Shown here one piece after another: positions 54,662-64,000 of a DNA stretch of 64,000 nt. Source of the stretch: Saccharum officinarum (Eukaryota; Streptophyta; Magnoliopsida; Poales; Poaceae); the NCBI GenBank assembly GCA_020631735.1, contig CM036168.1, positions 94,406,932 to 94,470,931 of the forward strand. Direction: 5' to 3'. The position numbers were made by a program, and so were the translations under genes. Under the pieces are notes generated by a model. That model was not told the DNA's origin and did no database searches. It was given only the letters and a program-made list of their open reading frames with translations. Every line of letters starts with the position of its first letter. Position 1 is the first letter of the stretch.

Positions 54662-56515
54662 TGCATCAGGGCATCACGATCAGGATGGCCGAGGCGCCGG
54701 TGCCAAGTGATGGAGGAAGAAGAGGTGGCGAAAGCAGCTGACATAGGGGTCGGCGAAGAAGACGAAGGAGACGCCGGGAAGCGAAGGGTGTAAAGGGGCC
54801 CCGTGCTGTCACACCGAAGCAGAGGACGCCGAGAAGCCAAATCCTTGACAGTGAGACTGGTAGAGTCAAACTCCACGGAACAGGAATTGTCAGCTGTAAA
54901 CCGACGAATAGAAAGAAGGTTGTGAACCATAGAAGGTGCCACAAGAACATCAGGAAGACGAAAGGAGCCATGAGCGCCGGCGGCACCTACGGACGTGACA
55001 GGAAGGCATGACCCATTTGCGACCATGATGGACGAAGGGTGAGAGGAAGATGGAGGGTGAACGGAAGAGAGGATGCTGGGGTCGGAAGTGGTGTGGTAGG
55101 TAGCACCCGAATCGGCGACCCACTGTGGGCCGACAGGAGTTGTCGGGCCCATAGCGCTGAAGGAGTGTGCCAAGGCCGCGGGCGAGGCGCTGGAAGGTGT
55201 AGCCCACAGGAATGCGGCTGGGTGAAAACCTGGATAAGCAGTAGCAAGCATGGCGGTGGCCGGCGGGCGAGGCGCACCACCGGGAGCCTGGAAGGGCCAC
55301 GGACAGAGGTGCCCCAACCACGAGTCGTGGAAGCCAGGACCCCCACCATGTCCGCGTCCGCGATGACCACCACTTCCTCGTCCGCGACGATGGTGTCCGC
55401 CACGGCCCCCCCACCCTCGCTCGGTCCGGGGGGAGGAGAACCCAGAAGAAACGACGGTGGCGTAGTGGACGGAGTGTCGGTAGGGAAGAGGGTAGCACTC
55501 GCGCCGGGTATGCGTGGCAAGGCTGCCATGACCGCGGCGTCCGGTGGTGGCATGCCCAAACCAGAGATCCGGCGGGCCAGGGTGTCGGCGGCGTCTCGCT
55601 CCCGTTGCCACACCAGGGCGGCCGCACGGACGCGCTCCTGTCCGGTGGCGGCTGCGGCCCGGGCGAAATCCAGTGCAGCAGCAAGGGCGGAGACGGCCGA
55701 AGGCGGGCCGGGGAGAGTGAAGGTGCTGCTGCCCATGGCCTGTAGGTGGGAGGCCGCACCATCACCATCCGTCAGGGCGAGGTCGGCAGCAGCAGTTGCG
55801 GCAGCGGTGGCACCCACTGGGAGGTCGGCGACATCAGCCGGGACGGCCGAGAACACCGCAGCCGCTGGAGCTCCATCCGAGGGCAGAGCAAGGAGAGGAG
55901 CGAGGACAGGTGCGCCGGCAGAGGGAGCGAAGACAGGGGCGCCGGCAGAGGGAGCGAAGACAGGGGCGCCGGCAGAGGGAGCGGCCGGCGTCGCCCGGCC
56001 CTGTCTAGCGCCCGCGCCAGAGGTGGAAGACGCGAGGGCGAGAGCTGGAGGCCCGCCAGGGAGCCTGGAGACGCGGCATCCAGGGGTCAGGGGGGCCGGC
56101 GCTAGGGGCGGCCTGTGCCTGCGGGCGGACGCGGCACGGCGCCATGTGCGGGCGGCCCCAGAGACAGAGGAGTAGCGGCCGTCGGTGGCACAGTGGGGCT
56201 CGCGGCCGCGCCAGGCGGGGCCTAGGTGTGGCCCGCACCCGCGCCCGGTGGTCCTCCGGCGGCCGGCAGCGCCAGGGGGCAGGCCGCACCCGCGCCTGGG
56301 CGGGCGGCCCCTGGGAAAGCGGCGGCGGCCTGAGGATGGTGGGGGTGCGATGCTGGGGTGGAGGCAGGGAACCGGGCCCAGGAGGTGGGGTGGGAGAGGG
56401 GAGGGAAGGGAGGCTCAGCCATGGCCGGCCAGGGAGGGCGGCGGTGCCGCCTGGCTGCCTAGCGGCGGCTGGAGGAAGAGGGAGGGAGGGAGAAGGGAAA
56501 ATTAGGCTCTTCTCC
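54655..56515 (-). pseudogene. Inverted copia gag, protease and pre-integrase segment
   Basis: On the minus strand, beginning near 56,515 with leader-like sequence (GAGAAGAGCCTAATTTTCCC), there are Pro/Ala-rich frames (for example 55,856 down to 54,987). A Gly/Arg-rich stretch (GGHHRRGRGSGGHRGRGHGG) follows, then the protease WVADSGATYHTTSDPS with D-S-G active site. The pre-integrase motif WHRRLGHPDRDALMQL stops at the PBS (54,655). A normal copia gag (UBN2) domain is not recognisable. The plus half resumes exactly where this module would continue, with CPRTLGEHLCHACQLGRH at 56,527. The segment was therefore turned around in place. Confidence 0.85.
55905..55985 (-). repeat. 27-bp tandem repeat, three units
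   Basis: GACAGGTGCGCCGGCAGAGG-type units repeat at 55,905, 55,932 and 55,959. On the coding strand of the inverted segment they give a repeated nine-residue SAGAPVFAP peptide. Confidence 0.95.
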
Positions 56516-59502
56516 CCGACATTCGGTGTCCTCGGACTCTCGGTGAGCATTTGTGTCATGCGTGTCAGCTGGGCCGTCATGTCCGTCTTCCTTTTCATAG
56601 TTCTTCTCAGGCGGCTCACATCTTTGATCTTATACATTGCGACCTCTGGACTTCTCCTGTCATCAGCATTTCCGGATACAAATTCTATCTTGTGCTGCTT
56701 GATGATTTCTCTCATTACTCCTGGACTTTTCCTCTTCATGCAAAGTCTGAAGCTTTCCCCGCCATTCTCCACTTCTTCGCGTGGGTGTCCACACAGTTCG
56801 GCCTCACCATCAAGGCGGTCTAGTGCGACAATGGTCGTGAGTTCAATAACTCCGCCTCCCGTGCCTTCTTTCTCTCTCACGGTGTCCAGTTGCGCATGTC
56901 TTGCCCGTACACCTCCTCCCAGAACGGCAAGGCTGAGCGCATGATTCGCACCACCACCGAGACCATGCGCACCCTCTTGCTTCAGGCGTCACTCCCTGCG
57001 CGCTTCTAGGCTGAGAGCTTGCATACCTCCACCTATCTCCTTAACCGCCTTCCTTCCGCTGCCTGCCCTGCTCCCACACCACACCACGCCCTTTTCGGTA
57101 CCCCTCCTCGGTACGACCACCTTCGCGTCTTCGGATATGCGTGTTACCCTAACACCACAGCTACCGCTCCCCACAAGCTGGCACCTCGTTCGACTCTCTG
57201 TGTCTTCCTCGGGTACTCCCCGGATCACAAGGGTTACCGGTGCTATGACCTTACCTCTCGTCGCGTCCTCATCTCTCGCCATGTGGTGTTTGATGAGTCT
57301 GTCTTCCCCTTCTCCTCCACCCCCACTCCCACGTCCAACCCCGATCTTGACCTCTTCTCCTTGTTTCCCACTGACGCGGTGGTCGAGCCACCTTTTCGGT
57401 TGTCTACCACAGGTACTGCTCCACCGTGCCCTTCGCCAGGGCCGTGCCCTCGCTCACCGCCCGTCGGTGACACCCCCTGCCCGGACCTAGCGGGATCCCC
57501 TCACGGGCCGACCACCGTCACTACGCCTGACGCGGGTCCCGGGCCGTCGCCCCTGGCACCGCCTGCGCGCTTCGCTCAGCCGACGCTCGTTTACCAGCGC
57601 CATGCACCTCCCGGGTCGGCCCCCGTTACTACGCCTGACGCGGGGCCCAGGCCGTCGACTTCGGCACCACCTGCGCGCTTCGCCCAGTCGGTGCTCGTCT
57701 ACCAGCGACGTGCACGACCGGAGCCACCGCCTACGTCTCCATCGGTGGCTCCTTCGTCGGGGTGCCCTCTACCACCGACTGCTTCTTCTCCGCCGGCGAC
57801 ACCGACACCGCCACCGAGATCTCCGGATGCCCGTGTCACGACGCCGGTGTACCATCCCCCGCTGCTTCACCGACACCCGCGTCATGTTCACCTGATGGTG
57901 ACGCGACACGCGGCGGGGACCCTGCAGCCCCGGGCTCTTGCGGCGATGCCCGGTGACTCACAGATCTCTCCGGTACCCTCTTCCGTCCGTGAGGCCTTGC
58001 TAGACCCTCACTGGCGCCGCGCGATGGAAGAAGAGTATGCGGCTCTCCTCGCCAACCGGACCTGGGATCTGGTGCCACGTCCCCCAGGCTCCAACGTCGT
58101 TACCGGCAAGTGGATCTGGATACATAAGCGCCGGGCGGATGGCACTCTCGAGAGGTACAAGGCTCGTTGGGTTCTCCGGGGTTTCACTCAGCGGCCTGGT
58201 GTTGACTACGATGAGACCTTCAGTCCAGTGGTGAAGCCGGGTACAGTCCGCACGGTGCTCTCCCTCGCACTCACTCGGTCTTGGCCTGTGCATCAGCTGG
58301 ATGTCAAGAATGCCTTCCTGCATGGTCTTCTCACTGAGACAGTTTACTGCACTCAGCCGGCCGGGTTTGTTGACTCCTCAAGTCCTGACATGGTCTGCTG
58401 GCTCAACAGATCTCTCTATGGCCTCAAGCAGGCGCCCCGGGCATGGAACCATCGCTTTGCTGCCTTTCTGCGATCACTGGGGTTTGTGGAGGCCAAGTCC
58501 GATACGTCCCTGTTCATCTTCCACCATGGAGCTGAGACTGTGTATCTACTGCTCTATGTTGATGACATTGTCCTCACCGCCTCCAGTGAGTCACTCATTC
58601 GCCGCATCATCACCTCTCTTCAGCGAGAATTTGCTATGAAGGATTTGGGTGTGCTCCATCACTTCCTTGGGGTCACTGTTGCGCCTCATCCTGCTGGACT
58701 CCTTCACCAGCGGCAGTACACTCTTGACATCCTTGAGCGAGCGGGGATGACAGACTGCAAACCCTGCTCCACTCCAGTTGACACGCAGGGTAAGCTGTCT
58801 GAGGCTGAGGGGCCCCGGTGTCTGATCCCACCGCGTACCGGAGTCTTGCTGGTGCTCTCCAGTATCTCACCTTCACTCGACCGGACATCACTTATGCGGT
58901 TCAGCAGTTGTGCCTTCATATGCATGATCCGCGGGAGCCCCACCTCACTGCCCTCAAGCGTCTCCTCCGCTACCTCCGCGGCACTGTGGGCTACGGCCTG
59001 CTCCTTCACCGGCAGTCCTCCTCCACTGAGATGGTTGTCTACACTGACGCTGACTGGGCCGGATGTTTGGACACTCGGCGCTCCACCTCCGGCTACGCTG
59101 TCTTCTTGGGCGGCAACCTGGTGTCCTGGTCGTCCAAGCGTCAGCAGGTGGCCTCCCGCTCCAGCGCCGAGGCGGAGTACCGCGCCGTGGCCAATGGCGT
59201 GGCCGAGGCTTCTTGGCTCCGACAGCTCCTGGCCGAGCTCCATAACCCTCTTCTCCGGAGCACGCTTGTCTACTGCGACAACGTCAGTGCAGTCTACCTC
59301 TCCACCAACCCCGTGCAGCACCAGCGGACCAAGCATGTGGAGATTGACCTTCACTTCGTCTGAGATCAGGTGGCCATCGGCGAGGTGCGAGTCCTACATG
59401 TACCTACGACGTCCCAGTTCGCCGACATCTTCACCAAGGACCTCCCATCGTCGACCTTCACCGCCTTTCGCTCCAGCCTCAACATCACCAGTGGCTAGTT
59501 GA
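56516..59502 (+). pseudogene. Copia integrase, RT and RNase H, broken
   Basis: HLCHACQLGRH starts the segment. The integrase core follows with IHCDLW, CDNGREF and NGKAE (D, D, E), interrupted by TAG at 56821-56823 and at 57007-57009 (Trp position). A Pro/Ser/Thr-rich linker runs from 57,320 to 57,950. RT follows with VHQLDVKNAFLHG, SLYGLKQAPRAW and LLYVDDIVLT (about 58,020-58,790). A shift near 58,815, in the GGGGCCCC run, moves RNase H (VVYTDADWAGCLDTRRSTSG, AEAEYRAVA) to another frame, where TGA at 59361-59363 interrupts it. The tail FADIFTKDLP ends the copy. At least four lesions show it is dead. Confidence 0.92.
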
Positions 59503-59585
59503 GTCTGTGGGGGGGCTCGTGTGTATTTTCTTTTCTTGGTGTACAGTCTGACTCCGCTGTGTCGGTAGCTCAGACTGCGGGAGGG

Positions 59586-59691
59586 TGTTGGAGTATATGT
59601 CTGTGGCCCATGTGGCTAGGCCCATGAGACCCATGTATGCTACCCTATATAGCTACCCTTCTAGGGTTAACCTAATTAATGAAATCCAACA
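59586..59691 (+). repeat. Copia 3' LTR (106 bp)
   Basis: Direct repeat of 54,544-54,649 with two G-to-A differences (GAGACCC, GGTTAACC). Confidence 0.95.
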
Positions 59692-59696
59692 AAAAC

Positions 59697-60354
59697 CAGT
59701 TGGGGTGCAAGCCAGTGGCCGAGCGTGGAGAGAAAACAAGCAGGGGCTATTTTTCTTTTCAATGACAATCATAATTGGTAGCAGCAATATGATGGAGTGC
59801 TACTAGGCTCTTCTATCATTTTTTGTTTGTTCTCTGCAGGCTGCAGCCTCGGCTTTCTATTTTCCATGTGTATAATGAGAACAGCACTATATGTAGCAGT
59901 AAAACATGCAAGCAGGGGGGGAGCCCAGGTTCGCCTCTATGAGGCTCCGCCAGTGGTGCAAGCCACAAAACTGTCATAGGTGATATACATCCATGAGACA
60001 AAGCTGAATTCCTCTTTTTTTTTTGGAAAACATGAATTCCTCCTTTTATGCTCAGCAATTTATGCTACCACCATAGAAGGACAAATTACCAATCTCACAC
60101 CTTATTTCTGTAGAAGTACCTTCCAACCTAAGGTTGGCAGTGGGGCAGGTTCGGGTTAGAGCTCTGCGGATTTCGGGTCCAGCAGGTTCGGGTTCGGGTT
60201 CGATTTTTCCCCCACGGAATCCAGCCCAGTGAATTTTATAGCAAGAGTTTGGTCGTATATGGGGATGAACACAGCTAGGGTGATAAGGGATATGGATGTA
60301 ACAGAGCCTGCAGGAATTTCAAAGTATGGGCCTAGGTGGACAGTCCATGGCGGC
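59697..60354. other. Spacer between copia and LINE, no gene recognised
   Basis: Contains TTCGGGTTCGGGTTCG near 60,187, a short TTCGGG run within a piece starting GGTTGGCAGTGGGGCAGG that may be a degenerate MITE. No domain-bearing frame. Confidence 0.4.
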
Positions 60355-62215
60355 AGCAACAACAACAACAACAAGCCTTTTGTCCCAAGCAAATTGGGAT
60401 AGGCTAGAGATGAAACCCAAAAGAGACGAGAAACAGGGAGACACATAAAGGGACATAAAGGGCACAAGACAAAAAGAGGTCACGGTTCAAACACGTTGAT
60501 TGCCAATCTCTAAGCGCTCTTGTCCATAGCTAAATCCTTAGAGATATTCCACTCCTTAAGATCTCTCTTAACGGATTCGTCCCAAGTTAGTTTAGGTCGA
60601 CCTCTACCGCTCTTTATATTATCGGTCCGCTTTAGAACTCCACTACGCACCGTCGCCTCAGGAGGCCTCCGTTGGACATGTCCAAACCATCTCAACCGAT
60701 GTTGAATCAATTTCTCCTCAATTGGTGCCACCCCAATCCTATCCCGAATATCGTCGTTCCGGACTCTATCCCTCCTGTGCCCACAACACCAACGCAACAT
60801 ACGCATCTCTGCTATACTCAATTGCTGGACATGTCGCCTTTTTATATGCCAACACTCAACACCGTATAACATCGCCGGACGAATCGTCATCCTATAGAAC
60901 TTACCTTTCAGCTTCTGAGACATCCTTTTGTCACAGAGGACGCTAGAAGCTTGACACCATTTCAACCAGCCGACTGAAATTCTATGCCTAACATCTTCAT
61001 CAATGTCTCCATCCTTTTGTAGCATCGACCCTAAATACCGAAAAGTATCCTTCTTGGCCACCACTTGCCCATCGAGGCTAACGTCTCCCTCCTCATGCCT
61101 AGTCGCGCTGAAATCGCATCTCATGTACTCGGTCTTAGTCCTACTAAGTATGAACCCTTTCGACTCTAACGTGTGCTTTCATAGTTCTAACTTCCTATTA
61201 ACCCCTGCCCTAGTGTCGTCAACTAGCACCACATCATCAGCAAAAAGCATACACCAAGGGATACCACCTTGTATGTCCCTTGTGACCTCATCCATCACCA
61301 AAGCAAATAAATAAGGGCTCAAAGCTGACCCCTGATGCAGTCCTATTTTAATTGAAAAGTCACTGGTGTCGTCTTCACATGTTCGGACAAACGTCACCAC
61401 ATCCCTGTACATATCCTTGATGAGGGTAACGTACTTAGTTGTGACTTTGTGCTTTTACAAGGCCCACCACATGATATTTCTCGGTACTTTGTCATATGCC
61501 TTCTCGAGGTCAATAAAGACCATGTGCAAGTCCTTCTTCTGCTCCCTATATCTCCATCAATTGTCGTAATAAGAAAATCGTCTTCATGGTCGACCTACCA
61601 GGCATGAACCCAAACTGATTTTGGGTCACATGTGTCACTCTCCTTAGGCGATGCTCGATAACCCTCTCCCAGAGCTTCATCGTATGGCTCATCAACTTAA
61701 TCCCACGGTAGTTAGTACAACTTTGAACATCTCCCTTGTTCTTAAAGATAGGTACTAATATACTTCTCCTCCATTCTTCAGGCATCTTGTTAGACTGAAA
61801 AATAAGGTTAAAAAGCTTAGTTAACCATACTATCGCTCTGGCGCCTAGGTATTTTCACACTTCAATGGGGATACCATCAGGGTCCATCGCTTTACCTCCC
61901 TTCATCCTCTTCAAAGCCTCTCCGATCTCTGCCTCCTGAATTCTCCTCACAAAGCGTCTGTTAGTATCGTCAAATGAGTCGTCCAACTCAAGGGTAGGAC
62001 CTCATTCTCCCCATTAAACAGCTTATCGAAGTACTCTCTCCATCTGTCATTGATCTCCTCATCCTTCACCAGAAGTCGATCTGTCTCATTCTTGATGCAT
62101 TTTATTTGGTTGATATCCCTTGTCTTCCTCTCGCGGATTCTAGTCATCCTATAAATGGCCTTCTCCTCTTCCTTCGCGTCTAGCCGCTGATAAAGGCCAT
62201 CATACGCCTGACCTT
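60355..62215 (-). mobile_element. 5'-truncated LINE (non-LTR retrotransposon)
   Basis: The minus strand carries LINE RT pieces in several frames: PEEWRRSILVPIFKNKGDVQ, NYRGIKLMSHTMKLWERVIE and QNQFGFMPGRST (61,785-61,546), GLHQGSALSPYLFALVMDE and MLFADDVVLVDD (61,412-61,179), then FRYLGSMLQKDG and LRWFGHVQRRP (61,124-60,510). The 3' end is a (TTG)n tail at 60,355-60,374 preceded by TTTGCTTGGGACAAAAGGC, a LINE tail I know well in plants. The endonuclease domain is missing, as expected from incomplete reverse transcription. Frameshifts and stops make it inactive. Confidence 0.88.
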
Positions 62216-62399
62216 TTGATGTGACGGAGAGAGTGAAAAAACTTGCAATCTAAACACGGCCCTAATAGAACTGACTGAGTCTAATCTTTTGCCTAGGATC
62301 CTTTTGCTCGTCATTTCGTTTTATGGAGCCTTATCCTAACCTAAAGATGACAGCTGATTTTCCATTCCATTCTGTGTTGAGCAGGTGAAATGAGCAGAA
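62216..62399. other. Spacer, no gene recognised
   Basis: Short stretch between the LINE and the transporter fragment. Contains TCTAAACACGGCCCTAATA, reminiscent of a MITE end. Confidence 0.35.
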
Positions 62400-62700
62400 G
62401 CCTTGGTCGTGGACCGATGGACATATCAGGAGTGTTGCGCCATGTAATCTAGGGTTTTGAATCTTCCAAGGTGGGAATTGGAGATGAAGGCGCCTAAGCA
62501 ATGGCATGAAGTCCAGCGTGGCGAAGAAGATGATGTTGGTTATGTTTGTCGCCTTGAGTGGTTGATGTTGAAGTGTTTCAAGAGGTACGTTGTCAAGTTT
62601 GCAGCCACCCCAAACGAGGCCGCCTTTTCGAATGTCTCGTTTGCTGCATCCCAAAAGACACACAGAGAGAGCCATTCAGTATACACACTCTTCTTGAATT
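62400..62700 (-). pseudogene. NPF (NRT1/PTR) transporter exon fragment
   Basis: The minus strand reads NETFEKAASFGVAANLTTYL then LKHFNI (62,655-62,570). After a frame change it reads TNITNIIFFATLDFMPLL (about 62,545-62,490) and a tail matching GRFKTL. This is the conserved first transmembrane and TNxxN region of plant NPF/POT transporters, which use protons to import nitrate, peptides or hormones. One exon-sized piece with frameshifts remains, so it is a relic. Its extent is uncertain. Confidence 0.7.
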
Positions 62701-64000
62701 GGTTCACGTAAAGATGTGGTGGCAACCGTCACTGCTCACTAGTACTCCTACAAGGCAGTTACAAACTGGCGTGATTCTCCCTATCGAAGTGAAGCATAGT
62801 TACACCCTATATTTGAAATGGAGGGATAACCGTCCTTTGTTGCGTAGTCGTGTCGTCTCGGAGATAGCAGAAGCAGACCACATAGACCGAGCCAGAAGCC
62901 TGTTGCAGCTGTCCACATAGACCGAGCGTGTCCTTTGCGTGGACGTTTTTCGTCCTATCACGCGCTAAACGTGGCCCTAGCCTCCGCCGGCATGTCGCGT
63001 GTGATTGTGTGCGTCTGGTGTCGGAAGCATCTGCAAAGTTGTGCCCGAAGCGAAAGGTGCATGCGCACAAGGAGCAAGTGTGAGCACTGAGCCGGATTGT
63101 GTTGTGCAGTGTACGAGTGTGAGCCGCTGCCAGTTGGGCCTGCAGCAACAATTGGGCTCAGTGTCAGTGAGGCGACTCATGCATAAGACCTTATACGTCT
63201 TTGATTTGAATACTAGGACAGTACTACTGGTTGACAAACACAGATCAGCTGGTACTTATGCGAAAGAATAACGCTCACTCTATCAAGAGATAAATATAAA
63301 TAAACAAACTGCACATACTATTGTTTTAATCTTATTTTAAATATAGTTTAAGCATCCTAAAAGATTAAGTTGATGGATCTTAAGATTGACAGAGCCACCA
63401 GTCCACCACGAGTGTCTCGATGTCGATGGGTAGGTTGTCTACTATTGAAATAATAGCACCATCGAATACTAGAATAAATTTGCGAGCACCCGCATTAAGC
63501 TAAGGACTTAAATTTTGGTAGACAAGTTTTACCACAAGAGAGTGTCTGTAGATTTCAAATTCACAAACTGTCAACGGACGCATAATTTATCATTGAAATA
63601 ATAGCATCATATCTTGCTGTCCAGGAAAATGTGAGCATTGAATCCGAGTGGACGATAGGGCATCCTTAACCTATCGTGCGGTTGTATCTGTTGGATTCTC
63701 TGGCCGTCACATTTGTTTTGGGGCTGCAAGTGAGTGGCCGAGGGCGATTCCATTAGGAAATCACAACCGTCATCACTTTACCTAAAGCCGTGTTCCATGA
63801 ATGTTGAGTGTTCCTTGTTAATAAAAGAATACGGCCGGCAAGCCATTATTAGAGATCTTTCGAGAACAAAGCCATGCATGTCCCATGACACGGGCAAAGG
63901 TTAAAAGGCGCCGTCGTACGTCTAAACCGCATGCTAACAGCGAACAAAATCAGTGTAATCAAGCGAGATATATAATGCCTGCTAGCTTCGTGTGCCTCCA
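62701..64000. other. No gene or repeat recognised
   Basis: Frames open here (for example minus 63,151-62,807) have no motif. GC is moderate to 63,200 and lower after. Two short near-copies (ATTGAAATAATAGCA at 63,445 and 63,593) are present. Confidence 0.4.

Larger units (their letters stand above)
54544..59691 (+). mobile_element. Ty1/copia element (5,148 bp) with internally inverted 5' half
   Basis: It has 106-bp LTRs, an exact 5-bp duplication AAAAC (54539-54543, 59692-59696), a PBS after the left LTR and a purine tract (GACTGCGGGAGGG) before the right LTR, so orientation is plus. Integrase and RT/RNase H read on the plus strand from about 56,516. The gag-to-GAG-pre-integrase half reads on the minus strand between about 54,655 and 56,515. 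The LTRs differ at two sites (both G/A). The order of pol domains in the plus half (integrase before RT) identifies copia. Confidence 0.92.

Noticed and set aside
55039..56175. 378-codon plus-strand open frame in the copia
   Set aside because: It is antisense to the inverted gag/protease segment and open only because of high GC; no domain.
60175..60205. Telomere-like repeat
   Set aside because: The unit is TTCGGG, not TTTAGGG, and only about three copies exist.
62807..63237. Overlapping minus-strand frames of 86-114 codons
   Set aside because: No domain, no supporting splice or promoter signals.

Overview
The window is nuclear DNA of a grass. The evidence is nested LTR retrotransposons, many MITEs of types common in Poaceae, GC-rich first exons, spliced genes, and plant gene families (type I MADS, PPR, NOI/RIN4-like, NPF, DIR1-like LTP). 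The MITE set makes a panicoid/Andropogoneae grass (sorghum, sugarcane, Miscanthus or maize relatives) my best guess, but that is inference. No prokaryotic feature, CRISPR array, rRNA or tRNA gene was recognised.

Positions 1-30,370 are one Tat-like Ty3/gypsy retrotransposon read on the minus strand, whose left LTR lies outside the window. It carries gag, protease, RT, RNase H and integrase, all broken, plus an antisense spliced extra gene at 1-3,385. A 2.1-kb solo LTR (7,215-9,325, target duplication GTATG) split its pol. A 16.7-kb LARD-like element (10,641-27,345, duplication CGGCC) split its gag. That element has about 4.6-kb LTRs, a clear PBS and PPT, and no coding capacity. Its 3' LTR was then hit by a 3.3-kb hAT element (14,706-18,004, duplication ACTACAAC). 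The gypsy element itself landed in a Stowaway-like remnant.

Positions 30,371-53,800 are the gene-bearing part. They hold a short spliced F-box-like gene or fragment (32.0-32.5 kb) and a MYG1-like exon fragment (32.7 kb). A secreted DIR1-like LTP lies on the minus strand (35.1-35.5 kb), and a four-exon NOI/RIN4-type gene on the plus strand (38.7-40.0 kb). A type I M-gamma MADS-box gene (44.1-47.4 kb) is broken by a frameshift, a fold-back Mutator-like element with a 9-bp duplication, and a Tourist-like MITE. An RRM RNA-binding gene (49.3-53.1 kb) has an intronless PPR gene inside its second intron. MITEs of several families fill the spacers.

Positions 53,801-64,000 are repeat-rich again: a hAT-type MITE with an 8-bp duplication; a Ty1/copia element with 106-bp LTRs whose gag-to-pre-integrase half is inverted relative to its LTRs, PBS, PPT and RT; a 5'-truncated LINE with a (TTG)n tail; and an NPF transporter exon fragment. 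The last 1.2 kb shows nothing I recognise.

The coding genes do not form a pathway. The strongest observations are the inverted copia, the MADS gene disrupted by a palindromic MULE, the PPR gene nested in an RRM intron, and the four-level insertion stack with exact target-site duplications.
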